From Granulimonas faecalis (GTDB lineage: Bacteria > Actinomycetota > Coriobacteriia > Coriobacteriales > Atopobiaceae): DNA of 64,000 bases. The notes beneath the pieces were generated by a model. That model made no database searches. It saw only the letters and a program-made list of their open reading frames with translations, and was not told the DNA's origin. This document shows, piece by piece, positions 51,816 to 60,557 of this stretch (the first letter of the stretch is position 1; each line of letters starts with the position of its first letter). Both the position numbers and the translations under genes were made by a program. The stretch covers positions 1,710,501 through 1,774,500 of the forward strand of contig NZ_BQKC01000001.1 of NCBI RefSeq assembly GCF_022834715.1. Reading direction: 5' to 3'.

Positions 51816-52625
51816 TCAGCGGGCCAGCACCGTGTAGCGGTTGAGCTCGCCCGACCGACCGTCCGCCGAGAAGCGCCCCGCCTCGCGCACGCCGGGGGCC
51901 GCGGCCGTGGCGGCGGCGACCAGGCGGTCCAGCTCGGCCTCGTCCACGGCGTGGCAGAACCGGAACACGCCCTCCTCGCCCTGCCATCCGAGGAACGCGT
52001 CGCCCGGGCCCAGCCGCCCCGCGAGCCCCGGCCACCGGGCCAGCGCGTCGGCCGTGGCCCCCCGGGCCTTCTCCGCCAGGCGCCGGTCGTCGAGGAACCT
52101 CCAGCACGACGCCGCAGCGACGCCGCCCGGTGCCAGCGCCCGGGCCAGGCCCTCCATCACGGCACGGCGCCCGCGGAAGCCGGTGAGATGGTGCAGCAGC
52201 CCGAAGGCCACCGCCATGTCGAAGGCCCCCTCGAGCGCCGCCGGCAGCCCCCATCCGTCGCCGAACTCGGCCGCCACGACCTCCGCCGAGAGACCCGCGG
52301 CCGGCCCATCCGACCCGGCACCCGCCCCGTCGCCGGCAGCGCCCGCCGCCAGCCCCGGCTCGCGGTCCAGGCCCACGGTCTCCACGGCCGCGCAGGGCAG
52401 CAGGCCCTCCAACCAGCGCTCGAAGCGCAGGTTGCCGCAGCCGAGGTCGAGCACCCGGAGCGCCCGGCCCTCGTCGGCCGCCCGACGCGCCACGGCACGC
52501 AGCGGCCCCTCCAGCCGCGACCACCCCGGCCAGCCGCCCGTGCGCGTCGTCGAGAAGCTCTCGCCGTACCGGGCGTAGAACCCGGCCGTGAGCCGGTCCG
52601 CCAGCCGTGCCGCCCTCTCGTCCAC
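51816..52625 (-). CDS. Trm9/ALKBH8-like class I methyltransferase
   Basis: 269 aa. The N-terminus FYARYGESFSTTRTGGWPGW carries the FS-x-TR-x-x-x-WP pattern that, to my knowledge, marks Trm9/ALKBH8 methyltransferases. Motif I follows as VLDLGCGN (residues 58-65), then FGLLHHL and LAPGGVAAASCW. The C-terminal RFCHAVDEAELDRLV and NRYTVLAR segments align with the Trm9 Y/F-x-H-x-F-x-E-x-E-L region. Trm9 methylates cm5U34 in tRNA made by Elongator. It is divergent from elp3, 165 bp away. A generic methyltransferase remains possible. Confidence 0.72.
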   Translation of the reverse strand: MDERAARLADRLTAGFYARYGESFSTTRTGGWPGWSRLEGPLRAVARRAADEGRALRVLDLGCGNLRFERWLEGLLPCAAVETVGLDREPGLAAGAAGDGAGAGSDGPAAGLSAEVVAAEFGDGWGLPAALEGAFDMAVAFGLLHHLTGFRGRRAVMEGLARALAPGGVAAASCWRFLDDRRLAEKARGATADALARWPGLAGRLGPGDAFLGWQGEEGVFRFCHAVDEAELDRLVAAATAAAPGVREAGRFSADGRSGELNRYTVLAR

Positions 52626-52790
52626 CGCGCCTCCCGCCGTCGCCGCCCCATGGCCCGCTCCATGGCCCGCTCCCGGGCCCCGTTGCTATACACTGCTCTG
52701 CGCACCACCGTACCAGCACCGGGACCCGGCACGCTGCCGCGGCGCCCGGTCCGGCGCCACCCCGCCCCCACCTGAGAGGAGCCGTCCGCC

Positions 52791-54605
52791 TTGGACCGAA
52801 GACACCCGGACGCCCCCTCCCCCGAGGCCGCCATCCTCGACCTTGCCGCCGAGCTCCGGGGCCGCGACGACCTGCCCGACGAGCGCTGGCTCCTGCGCTT
52901 CATCCGCTCCCGCAACGCCGGCGTGACCGACACCTCGCGCCACCTGAGCAAACGTCGGCTCCTCCCCTACCTCCTAGCCCGGGAGGAGGCCGACCCCGGC
53001 CACTGGGAGCGCCTGGGCGTGGACGACGTCTGCCGGGAGCGCCTGGTGAGGCTGCTGCGGGCAAAGCCCCGCCGCACGGCATCGGGTGTGGCAACGGTCA
53101 CGGTGATCTGCAAGCCGTGGCCCTGCGCCGGCCGCTGCCGCTACTGCCCCTGCGACATGCGCATGCCCAAGAGCTACCTTGCCAACGAGCCGGCCTGCCA
53201 GCGGGCCGAACAGGCATTTTTCGACCCCTACCTGCAGGTTTCCGGCCGCATCGCCACGCTGCACTCCATGGGGCACCCCGTGGACAAAGTGGAGCTCATC
53301 GTGTTGGGCGGCACGTGGGACGACTACCCGCTGCCCTGGCGCCGCTGGTTTGTCGCGCGGCTTTTCGAGGCCCTGAACGATGGCTGCGGCGCGGCGGCCC
53401 AGTCCGAGCGCCAGCGACTGCGCGACCTCTACCGGGAGCGGGGCTTCTCGGCCGTCGGGGAGCGCCGGGCCGAGGAGTGCGCAGGCGTGCAGGCTCCTGT
53501 CGCTGCCGGCGAGCTCTCCTACAACGCCGCATGGAAGCGCCTCTACGGCACCGATTCGCGCTGGCGCGCCTTGGCCGAGGAGCACCGGGCCGGCTGGGAC
53601 CGCGTGGAGGCGGCCCATCGAGCCAACGAGGACGCCGCCTGCCGCTGCGTGGGGCTCTCGCTGGAAACGCGGCCCGACGCGGTGAGCGAGCAGAGCCTCT
53701 ATGCCATGCGCTGGCTGGGCGCCACAAAGGTGCAGCTGGGCGTGCAGAGCCTGGACGGCGACCGGCTCTTTGCCAGCGACCGCTCCGCCGACGCCGACTG
53801 CGTGGCCCGCGCCTTCTCCCTGACCCGGCGCCACGGGTTCAAGGTCCACGCCCACATGATGGCCAACCTACCCGGCGCCACGCCCGAGGCGGACAAGGCC
53901 GACTTCGCCCGCCTGATGGGCGACCGGCGCTTCCGTCCCGACGAGGTGAAGCTCTACCCCTGCACCCTCATCGCCGGCACCGCCCTGGAGCGCGACTGGC
54001 GGGCCGGGCTCTGGCGCCCCTACACCCGCGACGAGCTCATCGACGTCATGGCCGCCGACGTCGCCTCCTGCCCTCCCTACCTGCGCATCTCCCGCATGAT
54101 CCGCGACTTCTCCGCCAAGGACATCGTGGCCGGCAGCCGCGAGGCCAACCTCCGCCAGGCCGTGGAGGACCGCCTCGCCGCCGAGGGGCGCCCCGTAGCC
54201 GAGATCCGCCAGCGCGAGATCGCAGGCGCCGAGCAGGACCCAGACTCGCTCTCGCTGGCCACCTTCCCCTACGCCACGGCCGACACCGAGGAGCGCTTCC
54301 TCTCGTGGCAGGCGCCGGACGGGCGCATCGCCGGGTTCTGCCGCCTGTCGCTGCCCCATGGCGGCGGGGTTGCCATGATCCGCGAGCTCCACGTATACGG
54401 CCGGGTCTCGGAGCTGGGCCAGGTGCAGCCGGGCGCCCAGCACCGCGGCCTGGGGCGTGCCCTTGTCGAGGAGGCCTGCGCCCAGGCGGCACGAGAGGGG
54501 TACGGGGCCGTGGACGTCATCAGCGCCGTGGGGACACGCCCCTACTACCGGAGGATCGGCTTCTCGGACCACGGCCTCTACCAACGGCGGCGGCTGCGGG
54601 GATAG
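52791..54605 (+). CDS. elp3: Elp3-type radical SAM/acetyltransferase (tRNA U34 modification)
   Basis: 604 aa. Radical-SAM domain with CAGRCRYCP (Cys112, Cys116, Cys119) and KVELIVLGGTWDDYP, LSLETRPD, LGVQSLDGDRLF and VHAHMMANLPGATPE in order. The C-terminal GNAT/KAT domain (about 500-604) has QHRGLGRALVEEACAQA and PYYRRIGF. Elp3 uses acetyl-CoA and radical chemistry to make cm5U at tRNA position 34. TTG start at 52791 with AGAGGAG upstream. There is an extra segment of about 60 residues (about 205-265) before LSLETRPD. Probably cytoplasmic. Confidence 0.93.
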   Translation: MDRRHPDAPSPEAAILDLAAELRGRDDLPDERWLLRFIRSRNAGVTDTSRHLSKRRLLPYLLAREEADPGHWERLGVDDVCRERLVRLLRAKPRRTASGVATVTVICKPWPCAGRCRYCPCDMRMPKSYLANEPACQRAEQAFFDPYLQVSGRIATLHSMGHPVDKVELIVLGGTWDDYPLPWRRWFVARLFEALNDGCGAAAQSERQRLRDLYRERGFSAVGERRAEECAGVQAPVAAGELSYNAAWKRLYGTDSRWRALAEEHRAGWDRVEAAHRANEDAACRCVGLSLETRPDAVSEQSLYAMRWLGATKVQLGVQSLDGDRLFASDRSADADCVARAFSLTRRHGFKVHAHMMANLPGATPEADKADFARLMGDRRFRPDEVKLYPCTLIAGTALERDWRAGLWRPYTRDELIDVMAADVASCPPYLRISRMIRDFSAKDIVAGSREANLRQAVEDRLAAEGRPVAEIRQREIAGAEQDPDSLSLATFPYATADTEERFLSWQAPDGRIAGFCRLSLPHGGGVAMIRELHVYGRVSELGQVQPGAQHRGLGRALVEEACAQAAREGYGAVDVISAVGTRPYYRRIGFSDHGLYQRRRLRG

Positions 54606-54637
54606 GCCTCCCGCTGCAGGCAGGCCCCGTCTCTCCC

Positions 54638-55504
54638 CTACGACGCCTCGAGGTCGTCCACCACCGCTGCCACGAACTCCGCCGGCGACCGGAAGGTCGA
54701 CCCCTCCTCGTCCATCAGCTCGAGGTCCCGGCCGGCCCGGTCGGTGCAGTCGTCATGGTCGATGCGCCCCTGGGCCGTCATCACCCCGTGGCGCCCGTGG
54801 GCCGTGGCCCCGAGGGGCACGAGGCCGTCGTTCTCGCCGTCGAGGTGGCGCACCACGGCCGCCACGTGGTTCCTGGGGTAGCGGCGCTGGCGGCTGCGGA
54901 ACCCGAAGGAGCGGAAGGGCACGGCCTCGAGGAGGGCGCGGCGCCCCTCGTCGAGCTCGAGGTCGGCCAAGGCCCGGGCACCCTCCACGGTGAGGTCGCG
55001 CAGGGCCTGGATGGAGTCGGGGGCGCGGTCGCCCCGCAGGCGGCTCCAGCCGTTGACGAGATGCGACACCACATGGGGCAGCAAGAAGCGCGACCGGTTG
55101 AGAAGGCTGCAGAAGCGCATGCCCCGGTGGGGGCTCGAGAGCGTCGCCACCCCGCGCACCTTGGCGGCCATGCCGGGCTCGAGTAGGGCCGAGCGAACGT
55201 CGAGGCCGCCCTTGGAGTGGGCGACGAGGACCACCTGAGGGGCACCGGTCTCAGCCAGGACCTCCTCGACGGTGCGGACCAGCCTCCTGCCGTTGGAGCG
55301 CACGGAGCCCCAGGCGTCCGTGTCACCGAAGAACACCGCGTACCCGTGCTCGCGCAAGGCGTCGGGCACGCGGCCCCACAGGGGCGAGCGGTGGATGCCG
55401 CGGTCGTGGGCGGCGATGCCGTGGACGAGGACCACCGGGCAGTCGTGCCGCCCCTGCCCCACCGGGGGCCGCTCCCCCGCCGTCCGTCCGTGCTCCCGTT
55501 CCAT
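54638..55504 (-). CDS. Alpha/beta hydrolase, lipase-like
   Basis: 288 aa from the ATG at 55504 (MEREHGRTAGER), preceded by GAGGGAG. Oxyanion-hole segment CPVVLVHGIAAHDRG and nucleophile elbow LVAHSKGGLD (AHSxGG, catalytic Ser). Later NGWSRLRGDRAPDS and a likely catalytic His in the C-terminal DHDDC. It resembles triacylglycerol lipase/acetyltransferase-type hydrolases with no signal peptide. It converges on elp3 (32-bp gap). Substrate unknown. Confidence 0.82.
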   Translation of the reverse strand: MEREHGRTAGERPPVGQGRHDCPVVLVHGIAAHDRGIHRSPLWGRVPDALREHGYAVFFGDTDAWGSVRSNGRRLVRTVEEVLAETGAPQVVLVAHSKGGLDVRSALLEPGMAAKVRGVATLSSPHRGMRFCSLLNRSRFLLPHVVSHLVNGWSRLRGDRAPDSIQALRDLTVEGARALADLELDEGRRALLEAVPFRSFGFRSRQRRYPRNHVAAVVRHLDGENDGLVPLGATAHGRHGVMTAQGRIDHDDCTDRAGRDLELMDEEGSTFRSPAEFVAAVVDDLEAS

Positions 55505-55608
55505 CGCGGTCATCTCCCTCGCAACCATGGCCCACGGGGTTCGTAGCCCTGTCGGGGGCGGCGTTGCACGGCGCACAGAACCGTCAAGTGGCACCCTCGC
55601 CGCCCATG

Positions 55609-55640
55609 AAAAAGGCGCCGGGCCCTGGGGGTCCGGCGCC
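55609..55640 (-). terminator. Intrinsic terminator of the 11-mer repeat peptide gene
   Basis: GGCGCCGG (55614-55621) pairs with CCGGCGCC (55633-55640); read on the minus strand it is followed by TTTTT (55613-55609). Confidence 0.8.
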
Positions 55641-55671
55641 GCATGCCCATGATGAGGTCGGGGCACGGGGG

Positions 55672-55896
55672 TTAGTGCTTGAGCTTGTCGCCCAGGCCCT
55701 TGGCCACGTCGCCGGCCTTGTCGGCGAGGTCCTTGGCGACGTCGGCGGCCTTGTCGGCACCCTCCTTGGCGCCGTCGGCGGCCTTGCCGGCCACGTCCTT
55801 GGCGCCCTCGCCCAAGTCCTTGGCGGCGTCGGCGGCCTTCTCGGCCAGGTCCTTGGCGCCGTCGGCCACCTTGTCGGCCATCTCCTTGAAGTCCAT
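55672..55896 (-). CDS. LEA-like 11-mer repeat peptide (74 aa)
   Basis: 74 aa built of Ala/Lys/Asp-rich repeats (KDLAEKAADAA, KDVAGKAADGA, KDLADKAGDVA), forming one long amphipathic helix like LEA or apolipoprotein-type stress proteins. AAAGGA six bases before the ATG at 55896. It has its own terminator, so it is a monocistronic gene. No cysteine, no signal peptide. Likely a cytoplasmic stress or membrane-surface peptide, by analogy only. Confidence 0.8.
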   Translation of the reverse strand: MDFKEMADKVADGAKDLAEKAADAAKDLGEGAKDVAGKAADGAKEGADKAADVAKDLADKAGDVAKGLGDKLKH

Positions 55897-56013
55897 GACA
55901 GGTCCTTTCGGTCGGAGCCCTCGGGGCTCGTGGTGGTCCGCCTGCGGCGGTCCCGGTTCTGCCTTTGGTACCCGCCGAGAAGGGCGTCTTTCGCCCCAAG
56001 GGCCCATCCATCA

Positions 56014-56050
56014 AAGAAGAAAAGCGCCCCGGCCGGGAAGGTCGGGGCGC
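56014..56050 (-). terminator. Intrinsic terminator of nagA copy 2
   Basis: An 11-pair stem (56040-56050 with 56024-56034) followed on the minus strand by TTTTCTTCTT, 28 bp past the stop of the nagA gene at 56079. Confidence 0.8.
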
Positions 56051-56078
56051 CACGGTGGAACGGGGGTCCGGACGGCGC

Positions 56079-57227
56079 CTAGGCCTCCCAGGCCACCTCG
56101 CCGTCCACGTAGGTGGCCTCCAGATCCATGGAGGAGGTGAAGCACGCCATGTCGGCCGCGCGGCCCGGCTTGATGGAGCCGCAGACGTCGTCCACGCCCG
56201 CGCTCCTAGCCGGGTTGACGGTGGCCATGGCCACGGCCTCGGCCGGGGTGGCGAGCCCCCAGTCCACCACGTTCCTCACGCACTGGCAGAGGCCCACGAT
56301 GGAACCAGCGAGGTTGCCGCCGTCCTTGAGGCGCGCCTGGCCGTCCTTGACGGTGATGGGCAGGCCCTCCATCACGTAGTCGCCCTCGGGCATGCCGCCG
56401 GCGGCCAGGCAGTCGGTGATGAGGCACACCTGGTCCTTGCCGCGGGCGCGCATGACCACGTTCACCGACACCGGGTTCACGTGGTTGCCGTCGCAGATGA
56501 TCTCGTCGTAGACGCCGGGGCAGGTGAGGGCGGCGCCCACCATGCCGGGCTCGCGGTGGTGCAGCGGGCTCATGGCGTTGTAGGTGTGCACGAACACCGT
56601 GGCGCCGGCGTCCACGGCGCGACGGGCCTCCTCGTAGGTGGCGTTAGAGTGACCCAGGGCGACCACGGCGCCCATGGCCGTGGCCTTGGCCACGAACTCG
56701 GCGGCGCCGTCGTTCTCGGGGGCGAGGGCGATCTTGAAGGCCAAGCCGTCGGCGCAGTCCATCCAGTGCTCGAGCACGTGGAGGTCGGGGTTGCCCATGT
56801 AGGCGGGGTTCTGGGCGCCCTTGTACGTCTCGGAGAACCACGGTCCCTCGAGGTAGATGCCCTGGACCTTGGCACACCCGGGCTTGTTCACGTGGGCAGC
56901 GGCGATGGAACAGGCCTCGGCGATGCGCTCCGTGGGCGCCGTGAGGGTGGTGGGGAAGAAGCTCGTGCAGCCGTTGCGCACGAGGCCGGCCGCCATGGCG
57001 TCGAGACCGTCGGCGGAGAGGTCCATGACGTCGTGACCGTCGAAACCGTGGATGTGCGTGTCCACGAGGCCGGGGGCCACGAGGTCGCGCTCGTCGATGC
57101 GCTCCACGCCCGAGGGGGCGTCGGTGGAGAAGGCGCCGAAGACGCCGTCGGTGACGGTGAGGTAGCCGGGGCCGGTGGGGCCGCCGGGCAGGAAGAACGA
57201 GTTGGCGTGGATGGCGTAGGTTACCAT
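56079..57227 (-). CDS. nagA: N-acetylglucosamine-6-phosphate deacetylase, second copy
   Basis: 382 aa amidohydrolase. VDTHIHGFDGHDVMD, GIYLEGPWFSE, LGHSNATYEEA and LITDCLAAGGMPEGDY carry the metal and catalytic residues, so it should be active. AAGGAGACCCC before the ATG at 57227. It is about as similar to the copy at 12845 as paralogues usually are, with many shared blocks. It follows a degenerate agaS-like gene by 61 bp, repeating the agaS-nagA order of the first locus. Confidence 0.94.
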   Translation of the reverse strand: MVTYAIHANSFFLPGGPTGPGYLTVTDGVFGAFSTDAPSGVERIDERDLVAPGLVDTHIHGFDGHDVMDLSADGLDAMAAGLVRNGCTSFFPTTLTAPTERIAEACSIAAAHVNKPGCAKVQGIYLEGPWFSETYKGAQNPAYMGNPDLHVLEHWMDCADGLAFKIALAPENDGAAEFVAKATAMGAVVALGHSNATYEEARRAVDAGATVFVHTYNAMSPLHHREPGMVGAALTCPGVYDEIICDGNHVNPVSVNVVMRARGKDQVCLITDCLAAGGMPEGDYVMEGLPITVKDGQARLKDGGNLAGSIVGLCQCVRNVVDWGLATPAEAVAMATVNPARSAGVDDVCGSIKPGRAADMACFTSSMDLEATYVDGEVAWEA

Positions 57228-57288
57228 GGGGTCTCCTTGGGTCTGGGATGCCGGACGCTGAGCGGGGCGCTGGGCCCCGCACCCCACG

Positions 57289-58446
57289 TTACTTCACCGA
57301 GGCCATGAGGAGCAGCACCTGGGCCGCCATGAGGTACGGCAGCGCAAGGTAGGCGGCGGGGATGGCCGCGAAGCCGTCGAAGGAGAAGGCGCGGCCGGGG
57401 TAGACGGGGGCCACGTCCTGCTGCACGGCCACGGGGGTGCAGCCGTTCTCGGCACCGTCGAGCGACTTGAGGGAGGCCACCTGGGACGCCTTCTCGTCGT
57501 CGGAGCCGCCGATGAAGGCCACGGCCAGGGCGTCGTGGGTGACGTCGCCGTCGCCGGCGGCGCTCACGAGGTCGCCGCGGGACACCTGGGGCGAGACGCC
57601 GCCGCGGCCGAGGCCGGCGAAGTTGGCGGCCTGCACCACGGCCTCGCGGGCGACGCCCTGGAAGTGGGTGCCACTGGCGAGGAAGACCAGGGAGTCGAAG
57701 GGCTCCAGCACGAGGGAGGAGAGGGCGGTCTCGCGCATGACCACCATCTCGCCCATGCGCACGGCGATCCGGGTCCAGTTGTCCTTGGCGCGCAGGTCGT
57801 CGGCGCCCAGGCAGAGATTGGCCATGAGGGTGAGGCAGGTGAAGCCGGCGAGGTCCGCAGGCTCCAGGGAGGCCTCGGCGGTGGCCCTCCCGTCGGCGGC
57901 GGAGGCGACGTCGGGGAGGGCGATCACGAGGCCGTCCTCGTCGGGTACCACGGCGCTGGCGATGCCGTCGGCCGGGTCGCAGGTGAGGCCCAGCACGAAG
58001 AGGCCCTTGACGTTGGCGCGCACCGCTGCCACGGCCTGCCCGAGCGCGGCGTCGTCGCCGCAGGAGAGGGCCACGAGCAGCACATGCTCGGCATCGCGCA
58101 GGGTGTCCTTGGGAGCGCGGGCGAGGTCCTCGGCGGCGGCGCAGAGGTAGTCGCAGCCGCCCACGCCGCTCACGGACAGGCCCTCGGCGGCCGACACAGC
58201 GGCGTCCAGGGCCGAGCCGCTGCCCGTGAGGACGACGGTCAGGGTGCCGTCCACGCCGTCCTCGGGGGTGTCTCCCCCGAGGACGCCCGCGGCGGCGCGG
58301 GCGCGGCCCACGAGGGCGTTGACGTCGGGCTCCACCTCGCGGTAGAGGTCGAGCACCTTCTCCCAGAGCTTGGGCTGGCGGCGGATCTGGGAAGCGACGG
58401 TGGGCGCGTTCTCGCGCACGAGCTGGGCGATGTCGTTCTCGAGCAT
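57289..58446 (-). CDS. SIS-domain protein, degenerate AgaS-like paralogue
   Basis: 385 aa, same length and position relative to nagA as the AgaS gene at 14028. The sugar-phosphate loops are eroded: VLTGSGSALDAAVSAA instead of GAGTSAYVGD, ALSCGDDAALGQAV instead of SRSGNSPES, and no GYRHGP motif (SPQVSRGDLVSAAGDG there). It may be a regulatory or structural SIS protein, or act on another substrate. The frame is intact, which argues against simple decay. Confidence 0.8.
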   Translation of the reverse strand: MLENDIAQLVRENAPTVASQIRRQPKLWEKVLDLYREVEPDVNALVGRARAAAGVLGGDTPEDGVDGTLTVVLTGSGSALDAAVSAAEGLSVSGVGGCDYLCAAAEDLARAPKDTLRDAEHVLLVALSCGDDAALGQAVAAVRANVKGLFVLGLTCDPADGIASAVVPDEDGLVIALPDVASAADGRATAEASLEPADLAGFTCLTLMANLCLGADDLRAKDNWTRIAVRMGEMVVMRETALSSLVLEPFDSLVFLASGTHFQGVAREAVVQAANFAGLGRGGVSPQVSRGDLVSAAGDGDVTHDALAVAFIGGSDDEKASQVASLKSLDGAENGCTPVAVQQDVAPVYPGRAFSFDGFAAIPAAYLALPYLMAAQVLLLMASVK

Positions 58447-58535
58447 GGGGTTCCTCCTCTGGGCACGGTTGACTGCAGGGCAGATACCCGGACCGCGCGG
58501 GCCCTTGTCACGGCCCACGGACACGACAGAGGCCC

Positions 58536-59414
58536 CTACCCTTGGAACACGTTGAGGCCCAGCTCCTCCCCCAGCGCCGCCACGGCCTCCTGGCCGCGCA
58601 CGGAGTTGCCCGCCGCGTCCAGGGGCGGGGCGAAGGCTCCGATGCCCATGACGCCGGGCACCACGGCGAGGATGCCGCCGCCCACGCCGGACTTGGCCGG
58701 GATGCCGGTGCGGTAGAGCCAGTCGCCCGTGGACTGGTAGAAGCCCACGGTGCAGATGAGCGACGTGAGCTTGCGGGCGAGGTCCGCCGAGAGGACCTCC
58801 TTGCCTCCTGTCGGCGACACGCCGCCGTTGGCGATGGTGGCGGCCGCATGGGCCAGCTGCTCGGCCGTCACGGCGAGGGAGCACTGACGTGTGTAGAGGT
58901 CGAGCGAGAGGTCCACGTCGTCGTAGATGCGGCCGTAGTCCCTGAGCAGCCAGGCGATGGAGCGGTTGTCAAAGTTGGTGGCGCTCTCCGAGCGGTAGAG
59001 CTCGTCGATGAGAGAGACGGGCGACCCGCAGAGATCTTCGAAGTTCTGCAGGATGGCCGCCCATTTGGCATCGAAGTTGCCGGTCGGCTCGACGAGGGAG
59101 CAGGCCGAGATGGCCCCGGCGTTCACCAGCGGCGTTGAGGGGCTGTGGTTTTCCAGGATGATGGCCATGATGGAGTTGAAAGGAAGGCCCGTGGCATCAG
59201 CACCGATCTTCTCGCGCACGGCCTCGGGCCCCAGCTGCTTGAGGATGAGGGCGGCCGTGAAGACCTTGGATATGGACTCGACGCCAAAGGGATGGGCCGC
59301 ATCGCCAAGGGAGAAGCAGGTGCCGTCGACCAGGCACACCGAGAGGCCGAACAGGGACGAGTCGATGTTGGCGAGATAGGGGATGTAGTCCCTCCCCTCG
59401 TCCGGTCCCTTCAA
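58536..59414 (-). CDS. glsA: Glutaminase, N-terminus missing
   Basis: Hydrolyses glutamine to glutamate and ammonia. Beta-lactamase-like glutaminase with the Ser-x-x-Lys pair in GVESISKVF, FNSIMAIILEN, NAGAISACSL, TVGFYQSTGDW and AKSGVGGGILAVVPGVMG, all intact to the end. It begins at DYIPYLANIDSSLFGL, the point that lies about 20-25 residues into a normal 305-310-residue protein. The only near start is TTG at 59414, with no ribosome site. The truncation coincides with the truncated methyltransferase at 59419. It is probably inactive or poorly expressed unless the junction is an assembly error. Confidence 0.85.
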   Translation of the reverse strand: MKGPDEGRDYIPYLANIDSSLFGLSVCLVDGTCFSLGDAAHPFGVESISKVFTAALILKQLGPEAVREKIGADATGLPFNSIMAIILENHSPSTPLVNAGAISACSLVEPTGNFDAKWAAILQNFEDLCGSPVSLIDELYRSESATNFDNRSIAWLLRDYGRIYDDVDLSLDLYTRQCSLAVTAEQLAHAAATIANGGVSPTGGKEVLSADLARKLTSLICTVGFYQSTGDWLYRTGIPAKSGVGGGILAVVPGVMGIGAFAPPLDAAGNSVRGQEAVAALGEELGLNVFQG

Positions 59415-59418
59415 GACC

Positions 59419-60555
59419 GTGTGGGCAAACCAATGGGAGCCACCGGGAACGGAGCGGAAGCAATTTGCCTGGCGTTGCTACGAGGAGCGGTTCGGTACGG
59501 GCAGCTGCGTCAACCGGGACATCGAGCAGGTACTCAACGACCTTGAGGAAGGAAAAACCGAGATTCCCGACTTCGACATGCTTGTCGGTGGGTTTCCCTG
59601 CCAGGACTACTCCGTTGCCCGCCCAAAGAACCAAGCCTCGGGAATAGAGGGCAAGAAGGGCGTGCTCTGGTGGTCCATTTACCGGCTTCTGCATCTCAGG
59701 AAGCCCCGGTACCTCCTCCTCGAGAACGTCGACCGCCTCCTCAAAAGCCCGGGCAACCAACGTGGCCGCGATTTTGCCATCATGCTCTCGTGCCTTGCCG
59801 AAGAGGGGTACTCCGTTGAATGGCGGGTGATTAACGCCGCAGACTACGGAATGCCCCAGAAGCGCCGCCGCGTCTACATCTTTGGAGAGCTCGCCGACAG
59901 GACCTGGGACCTCCCTGACCGCGTCATGGACAGCGGTCTCTTTGCCAAAGCCTTCCCGGTTCTCCCCGCAGTGGGCGGTCGCGGGTCGTTCTCAGTGGAC
60001 AAGGATCCCTATGAGGTGAGCAAGACCTTTGGAAGGGGCCTCACCGTCTCGCCATTCATGAACGCCGGGGCCATGCAGAACGGCACGGTGTTCACCGCCA
60101 AAACGTTCGCTACCTATGAGGGCAATCGAATGACCCTTGGTGACCTTCTCGTTCCTGACGCCGAGGTCCCGGCAGAGTTTTTTATCGAGGAGGACAAGAT
60201 CCCCGCATGGGAAGCCGGGCGCGCTGCCAAGCGTATCGACCGTGTGTCCAAGAGCGGCCACCCCTACGTCTATACCGAGGGCTCCATGCCCTGGCCCGAC
60301 CCGACGGACAAGCCCGCCCGCACCATTCTCACAAGCGAAGGTGGCAAGGGGGCCAGTCGCATGAAGCACGCTGTGCGAGGCGACTCCGGCCGCATCCGCA
60401 GGCTGGTGCCGGACGAACTCGACCAAATTCAAATGTTTCCCAAGGGTTGGACCAACACCGGGATGACAGACGGGCATCGAGCCTTCTGCATGGGGAATGC
60501 GCTCGTGGTGGGTATCCCGCACCGTCTGGGCGAGGAGCTGGCAAAGCGGCTGTAG
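59419..60555 (+). pseudogene. C5-cytosine DNA methyltransferase, N-terminus missing
   Basis: Dcm-type methyltransferase. Motif IV GGFPCQDYS (catalytic Cys), motif VI LLENVDRLL, motif VIII MPQKRRRVYIFGE and C-terminal motifs LDQIQMFPKGWT and GNALVVGIP are intact. It begins inside the region FKTVWANQWEPPG; motif I (FxGxG, AdoMet binding), normally about 25 residues upstream, is absent, and the frame is closed by TAG at 59386. GTG at 59419 is only a nominal start. It should be unable to bind AdoMet. Codon use looks less G+C-biased than its neighbours, suggesting an acquired restriction-modification remnant. Confidence 0.85.
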
Positions 60556-60557
60556 CC

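Noticed and set aside
59197-59760. A minus-strand frame spanning the glutaminase/methyltransferase junction
   Set aside because: It is in a different frame from the glutaminase and reads antisense methyltransferase sequence; it does not restore the missing N-terminus.
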